DNA from: Azomonas agilis
GTDB lineage: Bacteria > Pseudomonadota > Gammaproteobacteria > Pseudomonadales > Pseudomonadaceae
Reading direction: 5' to 3'
NCBI RefSeq assembly: GCF_007830255.1
Contig: NZ_VLKG01000010.1
Span: forward strand, 42,564 to 106,563
DNA length: 64,000 bases
Of this stretch, positions 1-9,110 are shown piece by piece. The notes below the pieces were generated by a model. That model searched no databases and was not told the DNA's origin. It saw nothing but the letters and a program-made list of their open reading frames with translations. A program made the translations under genes and the position numbers. Numbering within the stretch: position 1 is the first letter of the stretch; every line of letters begins with the position of its first letter.

Positions 1-75
1 GATCCCAATAATCCACTGAAAACGGTGGAGGGGTTGCCTGCGCCACTGCGTGCTACTCTTGTGGCTAGAAAATAA
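1..75 (+). CDS. 3' end of an unidentified gene (partial)
   Basis: Read from base 1, frame 1 is open for 24 codons and stops at TAA (73-75); the other two plus-strand frames stop within the first 20 bases. The visible tail ends in ATLVARK. This is too short to recognise a family, so only the presence of a truncated plus-strand reading frame is claimed. It would converge on rmuC, which ends at 134. A weak inverted repeat (AAGCC...GGCTT, about 79-105) lies between them and might serve as a terminator. Confidence 0.4.
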   Translation, partial: DPNNPLKTVEGLPAPLRATLVARK

Positions 76-116
76 ATCAAGCCTATATAGCTTTCCTTAA
101 GGCTTACCCTTGCAGA

Positions 117-129
117 TCGAAAGTTTAAA
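117..129 (+). repeat. 13-bp direct repeat, left copy (flanks rmuC)
   Basis: TCGAAAGTTTAAA occurs here and again, identical and in the same orientation, at 1536-1548. The two copies lie just outside the two ends of the rmuC gene. Confidence 0.6.
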
Positions 130-133
130 TGGG

Positions 134-1444
134 TTAAGTTAACGGCTGTGCTGGAGTACTCATTGAGCGAGGTGATTCATCTATTTCATTTGGAGTGCTC
201 ATCTCGCTACTGTTGACTTGTAGCGCCTCAAACCGTCTAGCTATTGGAAGCAACCGCCCCTGAAAGGATCCTACTGTTTTGTTATAACTTAAAACAGCAC
301 TGTTCAGGTGTTTTCCTGTGCTTTCTAGATTTCCTGTAAAACTTTCTAGCCTGCTGTAGAAATCTCTAGCCTCGTTAACAATTTTCCTAGCATTCTCCGA
401 AAGGAAGTACTGCTGCCATCCAAACGCTATTACCTTTAGAAGGGCTAACAGCGTAATGGGCGTTGTAATCATTACTTTTTTCTCAAAAGACTGCTCTAGC
501 AGATCCTTATCCATTTCAAATGCCGCACTGATACAAGCCTCACTCGGAACAAACATTATTACAAAGTCAGGTGAATGCTCAAATTGAGCCCAATATTTCT
601 TTTGGCTTAATAAATTAATTCTGCTTTTAACGGCCTTTATATGGTCTTTAATTTTTTGTTGTCGTGAGCTTTCATTTTCATCAAAAAAGGCTTCAAGGTA
701 AGCCTCCATAGGCACTTTTGAATCTATGGGAATTACTCCGCCATTAGGTAGCCGAATGATCATGTCAGGGCGACCATCGTCAGTAGCGACCTGTTCCTCA
801 AAATCTATACGCTCAGTCATTCCGGCTAATTCGACAATTCGCCGAAGCTGAACCTCTCCCCAACGCCCGCGCACTGATGAAGATTTTAGCGCTTGAGCTA
901 GCGTTGTAGTTGTATGTCTTAGTTCAGACTGGGCTTGGTTTAGATAGCTTATTTGCTCATGTAATCCCTGATAAGCACCTTCCCTTCTTTGCTCCAACTC
1001 TCGAACATACCCATCAACTGCTGTTAGATTTTGACGCAACGGATCTATAAAACCTTGCAACTCTGCTTTCTGAGTTTGCCAGTCGCTCTGGGTCTTACCA
1101 AGAAGGCTATTAAATTGCTCGCGCGCATGCTTTAAAAACTCATCAGAGTTAACTTGTAATGATTGGCTAGCCAGTGCTTGAAATGCGTCCTGCATTTCTT
1201 TTTTGGTTTTATCAACCCACTGTAGTTGCTCTATATGGAACTCACGTTCTTTTTGTAATTTTGCAACCTCTATTTGTAGCTGATCATGAATCAATGTTGC
1301 CTTACTTAAATCGCTTTCTAGCTTACGAACAGATTCATTCTTGATACTTAAAGAAGTACGACTATGAATTGCAACCACCAAAAACACAATAGCCAATACC
1401 ACTACAATAAAAAACTCACGAGAAAAACCGGAAAACTCTTGCAT
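134..1444 (-). CDS. rmuC: RmuC-family DNA recombination protein
   Basis: RmuC proteins are predicted nuclease-like factors that limit recombination at inverted repeats. An N-terminal membrane segment (about residues 8-25, FFIVVVLAIVFLVVAI) is followed by a long charged coiled coil (about 28-180). The conserved RmuC domain comes next, with the stretches RGRWGEVQLRRIVE, PIDSKVPMEAY and FVPSEACISAAF. The start at 1444 is chosen because GGAG lies 10 nt upstream; the earlier in-frame ATGs have no ribosome site and would put a non-membrane extension before the anchor. The gene lies downstream of pdxJ on the same strand, appears clearly more AT-rich than pdxJ/recO, and is flanked by a 13-bp direct repeat. 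The length of 436 aa is in the normal range. Family call is confident; the biochemical role is known only by family. Confidence 0.9.
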   Translation of the reverse strand: MQEFSGFSREFFIVVVLAIVFLVVAIHSRTSLSIKNESVRKLESDLSKATLIHDQLQIEVAKLQKEREFHIEQLQWVDKTKKEMQDAFQALASQSLQVNSDEFLKHAREQFNSLLGKTQSDWQTQKAELQGFIDPLRQNLTAVDGYVRELEQRREGAYQGLHEQISYLNQAQSELRHTTTTLAQALKSSSVRGRWGEVQLRRIVELAGMTERIDFEEQVATDDGRPDMIIRLPNGGVIPIDSKVPMEAYLEAFFDENESSRQQKIKDHIKAVKSRINLLSQKKYWAQFEHSPDFVIMFVPSEACISAAFEMDKDLLEQSFEKKVMITTPITLLALLKVIAFGWQQYFLSENARKIVNEARDFYSRLESFTGNLESTGKHLNSAVLSYNKTVGSFQGRLLPIARRFEALQVNSSEMSTPNEIDESPRSMSTPAQPLT

Positions 1445-1502
1445 TAAATTGACACTCCATTTCATGTAGCTTTTAGCCACATAGGCTAAACAGCGATTTA
1501 TA

Positions 1503-1525
1503 TACCTCTTAGCTTCAAAGAGGTA
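1503..1525 (-). other. Stem-loop between pdxJ and rmuC
   Basis: TACCTCTT (1503-1510) pairs perfectly with AAGAGGTA (1518-1525) around a 7-nt loop. It sits between pdxJ and rmuC on the minus strand. No uniform T-run follows, so it may be an mRNA-processing or weak termination structure rather than a strong terminator. Confidence 0.3.
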
Positions 1526-1535
1526 CAATCCAAGT

Positions 1536-1548
1536 TCGAAAGTTTAAA
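1536..1548 (+). repeat. 13-bp direct repeat, right copy (flanks rmuC)
   Basis: Second copy of TCGAAAGTTTAAA (first at 117-129). It lies between the rmuC start and the pdxJ stop, so the pair delimits a segment of about 1.4 kb holding only rmuC. Confidence 0.6.
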
Positions 1549-1565
1549 AATTTCACCACCTATAA

Positions 1566-2306
1566 TCAGCGGACAGATTTATATATCAACTCCTTCATCT
1601 CCCGCACCGCCTGCTTTAAGCCCACAAAAACCGCATGGGCAATTACCGCATGGCCAATGTTCAGCTCATGAATGCCGGGAATGGCAGCAACGGCCTGGGT
1701 GTTGTGGTAGTGCAAGCCATGACCGGCATTTACAATCAAGCCCAAGGACTGCCCATAAGCCACGCCCTCGCGAATACGGGCCAGCTCCTCCGCTACTTGG
1801 GCCGGAGTTTCCGCATCGGCATAGCGGCCTGTGTGCAGTTCAATAGCCGGTGCGCCCAAACGCTGAGCGGCTTCGATTTGTTTGAGATCAGCATCAATGA
1901 ACAGGGAAACCTCTGAACCTTGCTTGGCCAGCCGCTCTACCGCGTGGCCAATACGCAGCTCCTGCCCGGCGACATCCAAGCCGCCCTCGGTGGTCAGCTC
2001 TTGGCGGGTTTCTGGTACAAGGCACACATGCTCTGGCTGAAGCTGCTCAGCAAAAGCCAACATGGCCTCAGTTACGCCCATTTCAAAATTCATCCGCGTT
2101 TGCAGCAGCTCCTTGAGCAGCCGCACATCGCGCTCTTGAATATGCCGCCGATCCTCACGCAAATGCAGGGTAATGCCATCCGCACCCGCCTCTTCCGCAT
2201 CCAGCGCAGCCTTTACCGGATCAGGGTAGCGCGTACCACGGGCCTGACGCAGAGTAGCCACGTGGTCGATATTAATACCCAGCAGCACGGGGTTCAGATG
2301 AGACAT
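1566..2306 (-). CDS. pdxJ: Pyridoxine 5'-phosphate synthase
   Basis: PdxJ condenses 1-deoxyxylulose 5-phosphate with 3-amino-2-oxopropyl phosphate to form pyridoxine 5'-phosphate, the last step of DXP-dependent vitamin B6 synthesis, in the cytoplasm. The protein opens with [23 protein letters not shown], carries [18 protein letters not shown] (phosphate/substrate loop), and ends with [11 protein letters not shown] and [17 protein letters not shown], all typical PdxJ blocks. The ATG at 2306 is chosen over one 9 nt earlier because AGGA lies 8 nt upstream of it. The length of 246 aa is standard. The start overlaps the end of recO by 35 nt, as in the conserved recO-pdxJ arrangement, so the two are probably cotranslated. 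Confidence 0.97.
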   Translation of the reverse strand: MSHLNPVLLGINIDHVATLRQARGTRYPDPVKAALDAEEAGADGITLHLREDRRHIQERDVRLLKELLQTRMNFEMGVTEAMLAFAEQLQPEHVCLVPETRQELTTEGGLDVAGQELRIGHAVERLAKQGSEVSLFIDADLKQIEAAQRLGAPAIELHTGRYADAETPAQVAEELARIREGVAYGQSLGLIVNAGHGLHYHNTQAVAAIPGIHELNIGHAVIAHAVFVGLKQAVREMKELIYKSVR

Positions 2307-2994
2307 GGGAAGCATCCTGTTGATAAGAGGTAAAAAGGGTTCGGCTGACTAGGGGGCGCGATCCTAAATGCGGGGCTAAGGCCAAACGCATCAGCCGTTT
2401 TGCCGCCGTTAACGCGCCGGGGGCTTCCCAGCGCGCTTGCTGTAGAGCCAATAACTCGGTGCCTTGAAAACTGGACGGGCTGTGTGAGGTATCACGACTG
2501 AAACCGGCCAAGGGATCAAACCGATAACCACGGTCAGCCTCAATGGGTTGGCCTGCTTGGTCATAATCCAAGGCAAAACCGTAGCCCATGCTGTTGAGCA
2601 AGCACCACTCAAAGTCGCGCAAAATCGGCTCTAGGGCTTTACCAGAAGCCAGCGCCTTTAGGCTGTGCTGATACTGCTCAAACACTTCCGGGCAGGCATC
2701 CTCCATGGGCAGGAGGCGCACCAGCAGCTCGTTCAGATAGAAGCCGCTGTACAGCGCCGAGCCCGTCAGCCATAGGGGAATGCCTTGAGCCTCTAAGCGG
2801 CTGAGGGTTTTCAGCTCGCCTCGGCCTTTGCATTCAACCTCTAGGGCTACAAAGGGTCGCGCCAAGCTGCCGCTGCGCTGACGCGCGCCGCGCAACACCG
2901 CCCGCACCCGCCCGTTGGGGGTCAGCAAATCCAGCAGGGCACTGGTTTCCTTGTAGGCTTGGGCGTGCAACACAAAGGCGGGCAGCGGTGACAT
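2272..2994 (-). CDS. recO: DNA repair protein RecO
   Basis: RecO acts with RecF and RecR to load RecA on SSB-coated gapped DNA. The N-terminal OB-fold segment ([33 protein letters not shown]) and the helical C-terminal part with [18 protein letters not shown] are characteristic; length is 240 aa. The start at 2994 matches the family N-terminus. Upstream in-frame codons run back into the end of the preceding transporter gene and read as non-RecO sequence. The ribosome site is weak (AGAG about 9 nt upstream). Normally recO follows era directly; here a four-gene amino-acid transporter separates them, ending only 25 nt before recO, so recO probably depends on transcription through that operon. 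Confidence 0.95.
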   Translation of the reverse strand: MSPLPAFVLHAQAYKETSALLDLLTPNGRVRAVLRGARQRSGSLARPFVALEVECKGRGELKTLSRLEAQGIPLWLTGSALYSGFYLNELLVRLLPMEDACPEVFEQYQHSLKALASGKALEPILRDFEWCLLNSMGYGFALDYDQAGQPIEADRGYRFDPLAGFSRDTSHSPSSFQGTELLALQQARWEAPGALTAAKRLMRLALAPHLGSRPLVSRTLFTSYQQDASHVSSEPRAAGY

Positions 2995-3019
2995 GCAAAG
3001 GGCTCTGGGGAATCCGGAC

Positions 3020-3757
3020 TCAATGGTGCAGGATTTTATCCAGAAACTCCCGTGTCCGGGGCTGGCGCGCGTCCGGATTGCCAAAAAACTCATCCCGCGA
3101 GCAATCTTCCAAAATCCGTCCGCCTACATCCATAAAGATCACCCGATTGCTGACCTTACGCGCAAAGCCCATTTCGTGGGTGACCACCACCATGGTCATG
3201 CCTTCTTTGGCCAGACTCACCATCACATCCAGCACTTCACCGACCATTTCTGGATCAAGGGCTGAGGTTGGTTCATCGAACAGCATCACGATGGGGTCCA
3301 TACTCAGGGCGCGGGCAATAGCCACTCGTTGCTGCTGGCCGCCAGAAAGCTGACCGGGAAACTTGTCTTTATGGGCAATCAGACCCACGCGCTCTAGATA
3401 TTCCAGCCCGTGCTTTTTCGCCTCATCCAGACTGCGGCCTAAAACTTTCACCTGCGCTAAGGTCAGGTTTTCCGTCACCGATAAGTGCGGAAACAGCTCA
3501 AAATGCTGGAACACCATCCCGACACGGCTGCGTAATTTGGGTAGGTTGGTTTTAGGATCGTGCAGTGGAATACTATCCACCCAAATCTCGCCTTGCTGAA
3601 TCGGCTCTAAGGCGTTGATGGTTTTAATCAGCGTGGATTTACCCGAGCCCGAAGGCCCGCACACCACTACTACTTCCCCTTTGTGGATCTGAGCTGAACA
3701 GTCATTCAGCACCTGAACCGCACCGTACCACTTGGATACCTGTTTGAGTTCGATCAT
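3020..3757 (-). CDS. gltL: Glutamate/aspartate-type ABC transporter ATP-binding protein
   Basis: ATPase subunit of a polar amino-acid importer. Walker A is GPSGSGKST (about 34-42), the Q-loop lies in [13 protein letters not shown], the signature is LSGGQQQR, Walker B is [13 protein letters not shown], and the switch histidine is in VVTHEMGF. At 245 aa it has the usual size for the GltL/GlnQ group. It follows the two permease genes at 13 nt and is the last gene of the four-gene transporter. Assignment to glutamate/aspartate rests mainly on the binding protein upstream (5242-6141). The gene ends 25 nt before recO. Confidence 0.9.
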   Translation of the reverse strand: MIELKQVSKWYGAVQVLNDCSAQIHKGEVVVVCGPSGSGKSTLIKTINALEPIQQGEIWVDSIPLHDPKTNLPKLRSRVGMVFQHFELFPHLSVTENLTLAQVKVLGRSLDEAKKHGLEYLERVGLIAHKDKFPGQLSGGQQQRVAIARALSMDPIVMLFDEPTSALDPEMVGEVLDVMVSLAKEGMTMVVVTHEMGFARKVSNRVIFMDVGGRILEDCSRDEFFGNPDARQPRTREFLDKILHH

Positions 3758-3770
3758 CTTAATGTCCTGT

Positions 3771-4439
3771 TCAACGAATAATGGCGATCTTTTGATGCAG
3801 CCGACGCACCAAACGCGACAGGCTGTAACAGATCACAAAGTAGACCACTGCCGCCAATAAATAGGCCTCTACGGGACGACCAAACAGCTTGCCTGCCGTT
3901 TCAAAGCCTTTGAGCATGTCGTAGGCACCGATGGCGTACACCAAGGAGGTGTCCTGAAACAGAATGATGGTTTGGGTCAGCATCACCGGCAGCATGTTGC
4001 GGAAGGCTTGGGGTAGAACCACTAAACGCATGTTTTGGGCGTAGGTCATGCCCAGCGCCTCACCGGCCATGACCTGCCCACGCGGAATGGACTGAATCCC
4101 GGCGCGGATGATCTCGCTAAAGTAAGCCGCCTCGAAAGCAATAAAGGTCACTACAGCGGAAATCTCTGCCCCAATGGGCTGCCCAATAATCAAAGGGACT
4201 AACAGAAAAAACCACAGAATCACCATCACTAAGGGAATACTGCGCATGCCATTGACGTACACCAAGGCCGGCCAGACTAAAAAGGGCTTCTCGGATAAGC
4301 GCATCAAGGCCAACAAAGTGCCGAGGACAATACCGCCCAAGGTAGCGATCAGGGTTAGCACAAGGCTGAAGTAAAATCCCTTGAGCACAAAATCGCTGAT
4401 CATGGCCCAGTTATAGAAGGAAAAGTCGAGATCTAGCAT
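3771..4439 (-). CDS. gltK: Glutamate/aspartate-type ABC transporter permease (GltK)
   Basis: Inner-membrane permease of the His/Glu/Gln family. About five hydrophobic segments are visible (for example [26 protein letters not shown] near the N-terminus and [17 protein letters not shown] near the C-terminus). The EAA loop that contacts the ATPase reads [26 protein letters not shown]. The 222-aa length is typical. It starts 1 nt after the stop of the companion permease gene, so the two are tightly coupled and should form the heterodimeric membrane channel. Confidence 0.9.
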   Translation of the reverse strand: MLDLDFSFYNWAMISDFVLKGFYFSLVLTLIATLGGIVLGTLLALMRLSEKPFLVWPALVYVNGMRSIPLVMVILWFFLLVPLIIGQPIGAEISAVVTFIAFEAAYFSEIIRAGIQSIPRGQVMAGEALGMTYAQNMRLVVLPQAFRNMLPVMLTQTIILFQDTSLVYAIGAYDMLKGFETAGKLFGRPVEAYLLAAVVYFVICYSLSRLVRRLHQKIAIIR

Positions 4440-4440
4440 C

Positions 4441-5166
4441 TCAATGCCCTCCCCCTGTAGCTCCCGGTAAGACTAAACCCGGAATTTGCACCCGCCGTTC
4501 AATCTGCCCCATCAGCAGGTTAATCGCCAAAGCCGAAACAACATACAAACCCGTGACCGCTAAATACACCTCAACCCCGCGTGCGGTTTCCTCCTGTACT
4601 TGTAAGGCAAACAGGGTCAGCTCCGAGACGGATACGGCAAAGGCCACCGAGGAGTTTTTCACAATGCTCATCATCTCGTTGACCAAAGGCGGCAAGATAA
4701 TGCGCCCAGCTCTGGGCAAAATCACATAGCGATAGCTTTGCCAAGTGGTCATTCCCAAAGCTTGGGCCGCGTAAAACTGTCCTTTGGGTAAAGCTCGAAT
4801 GCCCGAATAGACTTGCTCTGAGATACGCGCTGAGGTGAAAAAGCCCAACGCCAGCACCACCAGTACAAAACCCGATAGCTCCTTGAGCGGCGGCACTAAA
4901 GCTGGAATCACGTGATACCAGAGAAAAATCTGCAACAGCAGCGGGATATTGCGGAACAGCTCCGTCCAACCAGTGCCAAACAGCACCCAGCCCGGATGCT
5001 TGGGCAAAGTACGCAGGGTTCCAATCATGAAGCCCATCAACAGCGCCAGCAGCAGCGCTAATAAAGAGACTGATAACGTCCAACCCCAAGCGGACATCAG
5101 CCATTCCAGATAGGTTGTGTGCTGCCCACCCGGATCTTGGAAAAAAATCTCCCAATCCCAATTCAT
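4441..5166 (-). CDS. gltJ: Glutamate/aspartate-type ABC transporter permease (GltJ)
   Basis: First of two permease subunits. The N-terminus NWDWEIFFQDPGGQHTTYLEWL closely resembles GltJ/AatQ proteins. The segment TELFRNIPLLLQIFLWYHVIPAL is the conserved GltJ region, and the EAA loop reads AAQALGMTTWQSYRYVILPRAGRIILPPL. The protein is 241 aa with about five membrane segments. It is separated from the binding-protein gene by 75 nt that contain a strong 11-bp hairpin, the usual place for a structure that lets the binding protein be made in excess over the membrane subunits. Confidence 0.92.
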   Translation of the reverse strand: MNWDWEIFFQDPGGQHTTYLEWLMSAWGWTLSVSLLALLLALLMGFMIGTLRTLPKHPGWVLFGTGWTELFRNIPLLLQIFLWYHVIPALVPPLKELSGFVLVVLALGFFTSARISEQVYSGIRALPKGQFYAAQALGMTTWQSYRYVILPRAGRIILPPLVNEMMSIVKNSSVAFAVSVSELTLFALQVQEETARGVEVYLAVTGLYVVSALAINLLMGQIERRVQIPGLVLPGATGGGH

Positions 5167-5200
5167 GGCTTTAGCCCTCTGTATTGCGGCTCAGTATGCT

Positions 5201-5230
5201 CAGGCTGTATGAGCTAGAGCATACAGCCTG
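5201..5230 (-). other. 11-bp stem-loop between gltI and gltJ
   Basis: CAGGCTGTATG (5201-5211) pairs perfectly with CATACAGCCTG (5220-5230) around an 8-nt loop. It lies in the 75-nt gap between the binding-protein gene and the first permease gene. There is no T-run on the minus strand, so an mRNA-stabilising or partial-termination role is more likely than full termination. Confidence 0.7.
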
Positions 5231-5241
5231 CACCTATCAGC

Positions 5242-6141
5242 CTATTCTTGTACGCTATAGGCTTCCATGGGTTTGTCGTTGGGGTCGTCCCAAGCCGCTT
5301 GAGTTGCAGCAGATAACGGCAAACCTATGGTTACCCCCGCAGGTGGAATGGGTTGTAAAAACCACTTATCCCAGAGTTTAGCCAAGGTTCCGTTGCTGAT
5401 CTGTTCTTTAATGCTGTCATCCACCAACTTTTTGAATGCTGGATCATCTTTGCGCAGCATGATGGCGATAGGCTCAACGGACAGCACTTCGTCCAAGATC
5501 TTATAAGCCGCTGGCTCTTTGGACTTGGCCACATTGGCCGCCAAAATCGAACCATCCATCACGAAGGCATCGGCGCGGCCACCCTCTAACAGCAAGAAGC
5601 TGTCGGCGTGGTCTTTACCGAAAATTTCTTTAAAGTTCACACCCTCAGCTCGCTTGTGCTTGCGCAGGGTTTGTACCGAAGTGGTACCGGTGGTGGTGGC
5701 TATGGTTTTACCCGCCAGATCCTCAAGGCCGTTAATGCCCGAATTGGCCTTAACCAAAACCCGAACCTCTTCCACATAGGTGGTTACAGCAAAGGCCACA
5801 TCCCGCTGACGGGCTTCAGTATTGGTGGTGGAGCCGCACTCTAAATCCACAGTGCCATTTTTCACCAGTGGAATGCGGTTTTGCGAGGTAACTGGCTGAT
5901 ATTTCACCTGTAAGTTCGGCAAATTCAGCTGCTTTTTGATGTCTTCGATGATGTTGGCACATACATCATAGTGGAAGCCGGTGTATTGACCATTCCCCAG
6001 CGTGTAAGACAGTCCCGAGGATTCACGCACGCCTTCAGTGACACTTCCCGAGGCTTTGATCTTGGCTAGGGTATCGGCCTGCACCCAAGGCGCAGCCAAT
6101 CCTATAACAGCCAGAGTCCAAATAGGCAGTTGCTTCTTCAT
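5242..6141 (-). CDS. gltI: Periplasmic glutamate/aspartate-binding protein
   Basis: Solute-binding protein of an ABC importer. A signal peptide covers about residues 1-23 (MKKQLPIWTLAVIGLAAPW, cleavage after VQA before DTL). The mature part has the GltI hallmarks VRESSGLSYTLGN, VTSQNRIPLVKNGTVDLECGSTTN, TTTGTTSVQTL, GGRADAFVMDG, LRKDDPAFKKLVDD and KWFLQPIPP. ECGSTTN and SQNRIPL are near-identical to the dicarboxylic amino-acid binding protein of enterics. ATG at 6141 is preferred over the ATG 6 nt earlier because AAGGA lies 6 nt before it and abuts the earlier one. It is the first gene of the gltIJKL operon; era ends 94 nt upstream. Confidence 0.93.
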   Translation of the reverse strand: MKKQLPIWTLAVIGLAAPWVQADTLAKIKASGSVTEGVRESSGLSYTLGNGQYTGFHYDVCANIIEDIKKQLNLPNLQVKYQPVTSQNRIPLVKNGTVDLECGSTTNTEARQRDVAFAVTTYVEEVRVLVKANSGINGLEDLAGKTIATTTGTTSVQTLRKHKRAEGVNFKEIFGKDHADSFLLLEGGRADAFVMDGSILAANVAKSKEPAAYKILDEVLSVEPIAIMLRKDDPAFKKLVDDSIKEQISNGTLAKLWDKWFLQPIPPAGVTIGLPLSAATQAAWDDPNDKPMEAYSVQE

Positions 6142-6235
6142 AATCATTCCTTTTATGGGTTGGAAGAAGAAACCACACTCTACCCCAATCCGCAGGCTTT
6201 TGAGGTGTTAATGACCTAGTGATACGAATTAGGTG

Positions 6236-7132
6236 TCACGAATAACCCAAGGAGTGCAAAGCGCGATCATCGTCTGACCAACCGCTCTTCACCTTCACCC
6301 ACAGATTCAGCATTACCTTGGCATCAAACAGCACTTCCATATCCTGCCGCGCCTCTTGGCCAATGCGTTTCAAGCGGCTGCCTTTGTCACCGATGATGAT
6401 TTTTTTCTGCCCTTCGCGCTCTACTAGAATCAGGGCGTGAATGTGCAATACATGGCCTTTTTGCTTGAATTCTTCGATTTCCACCGTGATCTGGTAAGGC
6501 AATTCGGCCCCCAACTGGCGCATGATTTTCTCACGCACCAACTCAGCTGCTAGAAAACGACTGCTACGGTCAGTGATTTGATCTTCTGGGAAGAAGTGTT
6601 CAGCCTCAGGCAAACGCTCACCCACCAGACGCTCCAAGGTGTCTAGATTGCGACCATGCTGGGCGGAGATAGGCACAATTTCAGCCTGAGGCAATTGCTC
6701 AGCCAACCATTCTAAGTGAGGCAGAACCTTGGTTTTTTCTTCAAAGCGATCCATTTTGTTCACAGCCACAATCACCGGCCCTTGTACAAAACGCATGCGT
6801 TCCAAAACCATCTGATCCTCATCGGTCCAGCGATCACGATCCACCACAAAAATCACCACATCCACATCCTTCAAAGCTGAAGATGCGGTGCGATTCATAT
6901 AGCGATTGAGGGCTGTTTCATCTTGCTTATGCAGACCGGGCGTATCCACATAAACAGCTTGGGTTGCCCCTTCCGTTTTGATGCCTAGCATATTGTGGCG
7001 GGTGGTCTGCGGTTTACGAGAAGTAATCGCCAGTTTTTGACCGAGAATATGATTTAACAGGGTGGATTTGCCCACGTTAGGCCGACCCACAATAGCCACG
7101 TAACCGCAACGGCTGATGTCCGCATCACTCAT
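6236..7132 (-). CDS. era: GTPase Era
   Basis: Essential GTPase for 16S rRNA maturation and 30S assembly. G1 is GRPNVGKS (16-23), G3 is DTPGLH, G4 is NKMD, and the C-terminal KH RNA-binding domain contains [17 protein letters not shown]. The 298-aa length is standard. The start overlaps the rnc stop by 8 nt, giving the classical lepB-rnc-era translational chain. Downstream, where recO is expected, an amino-acid transporter operon has been inserted. Confidence 0.97.
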   Translation of the reverse strand: MSDADISRCGYVAIVGRPNVGKSTLLNHILGQKLAITSRKPQTTRHNMLGIKTEGATQAVYVDTPGLHKQDETALNRYMNRTASSALKDVDVVIFVVDRDRWTDEDQMVLERMRFVQGPVIVAVNKMDRFEEKTKVLPHLEWLAEQLPQAEIVPISAQHGRNLDTLERLVGERLPEAEHFFPEDQITDRSSRFLAAELVREKIMRQLGAELPYQITVEIEEFKQKGHVLHIHALILVEREGQKKIIIGDKGSRLKRIGQEARQDMEVLFDAKVMLNLWVKVKSGWSDDDRALHSLGYS

Positions 7133-7814
7133 GGCTATTCTCCAAACCTAGGGCTACTAAGGCGGCAGCGGCGGCTACCTGTTCTGCAATTCGGCGACTA
7201 GCCCCCTGTCCTTGGGTTTTTTCAGTGAGTAACGCCACTTGGCAACTGACATAAAAAACCCGGCAATGGGGCTCACCTTGAATATCCACTACATCGTAAC
7301 GCGGCAAGTCACTGCCTCGTGATTGCAGAAACTCTTGCAAGCGGGTTTTAGGATCTTTGTTGGTATCGACCAGCGTTAAGCTTTGCAATTCAGTAGCTAA
7401 CCACGCCAAGACGCGCTCGCGCACAATGTCCATACCTGCATCCAAATAGATGGCACCGATTAAGGCTTCCAATGCATCAGCTAAAATGGACTCACGGCGA
7501 AAGCCTCCGCTCTTTAACTCACCAGAGCCTAAACGCAAATAATCCCCCAGCTCAAAGCCACGGGCTAATATTGCTAAGGTCTGGCCTTTAACTAAACGGG
7601 CACGCAGACGTGATAACTGGCCCTCTCGGGCCTGCGGGAAGTGTTGAAACAACGCCTCCCCAGCCACAAAGTTAAGAATGGCATCGCCTAAGAACTCCAA
7701 ACGCTCATTATTGCGTCCGGCATAGCTGCGATGAGTTAGAGCCACTAAGAGAAGCTCTTGGTTTCGGAAGTGGTAGCCGAGCCTGCGCTCAAGGCGATCT
7801 AACGGAATGGTCAC
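7125..7814 (-). CDS. rnc: Ribonuclease III
   Basis: Double-strand-specific endoribonuclease that processes rRNA precursors and structured mRNAs. The RNase III signature [21 protein letters not shown] carries the catalytic E and D residues, with the second acidic site in [15 protein letters not shown]. The C-terminal double-stranded RNA binding domain starts near [14 protein letters not shown] and includes [18 protein letters not shown]. The length of 229 aa is normal. It overlaps the upstream DUF4845 gene by 4 nt and era by 8 nt. Confidence 0.97.
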   Translation of the reverse strand: MTIPLDRLERRLGYHFRNQELLLVALTHRSYAGRNNERLEFLGDAILNFVAGEALFQHFPQAREGQLSRLRARLVKGQTLAILARGFELGDYLRLGSGELKSGGFRRESILADALEALIGAIYLDAGMDIVRERVLAWLATELQSLTLVDTNKDPKTRLQEFLQSRGSDLPRYDVVDIQGEPHCRVFYVSCQVALLTEKTQGQGASRRIAEQVAAAAALVALGLENSHE

Positions 7815-8197
7815 GGTATCCTAAACTGATACGTCTTTTTGAAGTGGGCGACCAGACTCAGAGTGCGAACCAAAGGCTCACGTTGCTCGTAGTCCAGTTG
7901 AACGTTAAAGGTGTCGTTGTTTAATTCGATCTTCAGGGCCTGATCCATGGATATATCCCTAAGTCCATTTACTTGCATGCCTTTGCGTATGTAGTCCTTT
8001 AAATCACTGACGCTTGCTAATCGAGCGCCGCTTTTTTGCGACTCTTCTTCTGCTTGGAGAATAATTTTATCCAGAGACATATAATCCAAGTAGTGTGGCA
8101 CGATTTTAAAGGCAACACCCGCAATAAAAGCCACAATAGAAAGAATAGCCAACCAACTGGTCAGCGTTAAACCTTTTTGCTTTGCGGGAGCGTCCAT
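7811..8197 (-). CDS. DUF4845 membrane protein
   Basis: A 128-aa protein with one N-terminal membrane segment (about 12-30, [28 protein letters not shown]) and a small extracytoplasmic domain ending in [13 protein letters not shown]. This is the DUF4845 protein regularly found between lepB and rnc in Pseudomonas and relatives. Its function is not established. It overlaps rnc by 4 nt, and 58 nt separate it from lepB. Pilin-like topology (short cytoplasmic lead, hydrophobic helix, small globular domain) is visible, but no prepilin cleavage motif is claimed. Confidence 0.85.
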   Translation of the reverse strand: MDAPAKQKGLTLTSWLAILSIVAFIAGVAFKIVPHYLDYMSLDKIILQAEEESQKSGARLASVSDLKDYIRKGMQVNGLRDISMDQALKIELNNDTFNVQLDYEQREPLVRTLSLVAHFKKTYQFRIP

Positions 8198-8255
8198 GAT
8201 TCACCCTATTTCCTATTGGATTAAATTCCCAACGGCTTAACAAGCGCTTTCACAA

Positions 8256-9110
8256 TTAATGAATCACGCCTACCCGCGAAAAACTGGGTAAGTGACTCAA
8301 CTTAGGATCAGGCCAGCTCATCCAAACCGCAAAGGCTTTACCTACAATGTTACGATCCGGCACCATGCCCTGTAACTCTGGGGGAATCTCAGCATCAGCC
8401 CAGTAGCGGCTGTCGTTAGAGTTATCCCTATTATCCCCCATCATAAAGTAATGCCCTTCAGGCACTGTCCACTGACGGTCAGGTTCAATGCGATAGCGGC
8501 CCATCTCCTTGCGGATCAGATGCTCTACAGCTCCTAGCTGCTCCCGATACAACAGGGTACTGCCGAGGCTTCCAGCTTCTTCGCCTAACAGCGTTTCGGC
8601 AACAGGCTGTTCATTAACCAACAAGCGGCGATCACTGGTATAACGGATTACATCTCCGGGCAAACCCACTACGCGCTTAATGTAGTTAATATCGGGATCG
8701 CTAGGGTAACGGAACACCATCACATCACCTCGCTGAGGATCAGCGATAGGGATGATCTTAGTGTCAATAACCGGCAAGCGAATACCGTAGGCAAACTTAT
8801 TCACTAAGATAAAATCACCTACTTCCAACGTAGGCTTCATAGAACCCGAGGGGATCTGAAAAGGCTCGACTAAAAACGAGCGCAAAATCAGCACAATCGC
8901 CAAAACCGGAAAAAAGGACTTTCCGTATTCAACCATCAAGGGCTCTTTATTCAAGGCATCTAATACAGCCGGGTCCGTTTGCGCTGTATCTGCCTTATAA
9001 CGCTCAACCGCTTGCTTGCGCCGGGGCGCGAGGTATAACAGATCAACCAGCGCCAGTACCCCAGTTATGGCAACGGCCAGTACCAGCAACAATGGAAAAT
9101 TGATCGACAT
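8256..9110 (-). CDS. lepB: Signal peptidase I
   Basis: Membrane-bound serine protease that removes signal peptides from Sec and Tat substrates. Two N-terminal membrane segments (about 5-27 and 64-78) are followed by box B with the catalytic serine (QIPSGSMKPTLEVGDFILVNK), box D with the catalytic lysine (DINYIKRVVGLPGD) and box E (GHYFMMGDNRDNSNDSRYWG-type, here SRYWADAEIP). The 284-aa length fits the family. The start codon overlaps the lepA stop by one base, so the pair is coupled. Confidence 0.97.
   Translation of the reverse strand: MSINFPLLLVLAVAITGVLALVDLLYLAPRRKQAVERYKADTAQTDPAVLDALNKEPLMVEYGKSFFPVLAIVLILRSFLVEPFQIPSGSMKPTLEVGDFILVNKFAYGIRLPVIDTKIIPIADPQRGDVMVFRYPSDPDINYIKRVVGLPGDVIRYTSDRRLLVNEQPVAETLLGEEAGSLGSTLLYREQLGAVEHLIRKEMGRYRIEPDRQWTVPEGHYFMMGDNRDNSNDSRYWADAEIPPELQGMVPDRNIVGKAFAVWMSWPDPKLSHLPSFSRVGVIH

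Noticed and set aside
1920..2333. 137-codon plus-strand frame antisense to pdxJ
   Set aside because: Shadow of a GC-richer coding gene, no ribosome site or family features; other long antisense frames were left out for the same reason.
4571..5161. 196-codon minus-strand frame inside gltJ
   Set aside because: Same strand but shifted frame; the product lacks the regular membrane-protein pattern, while gltJ is clearly coding.
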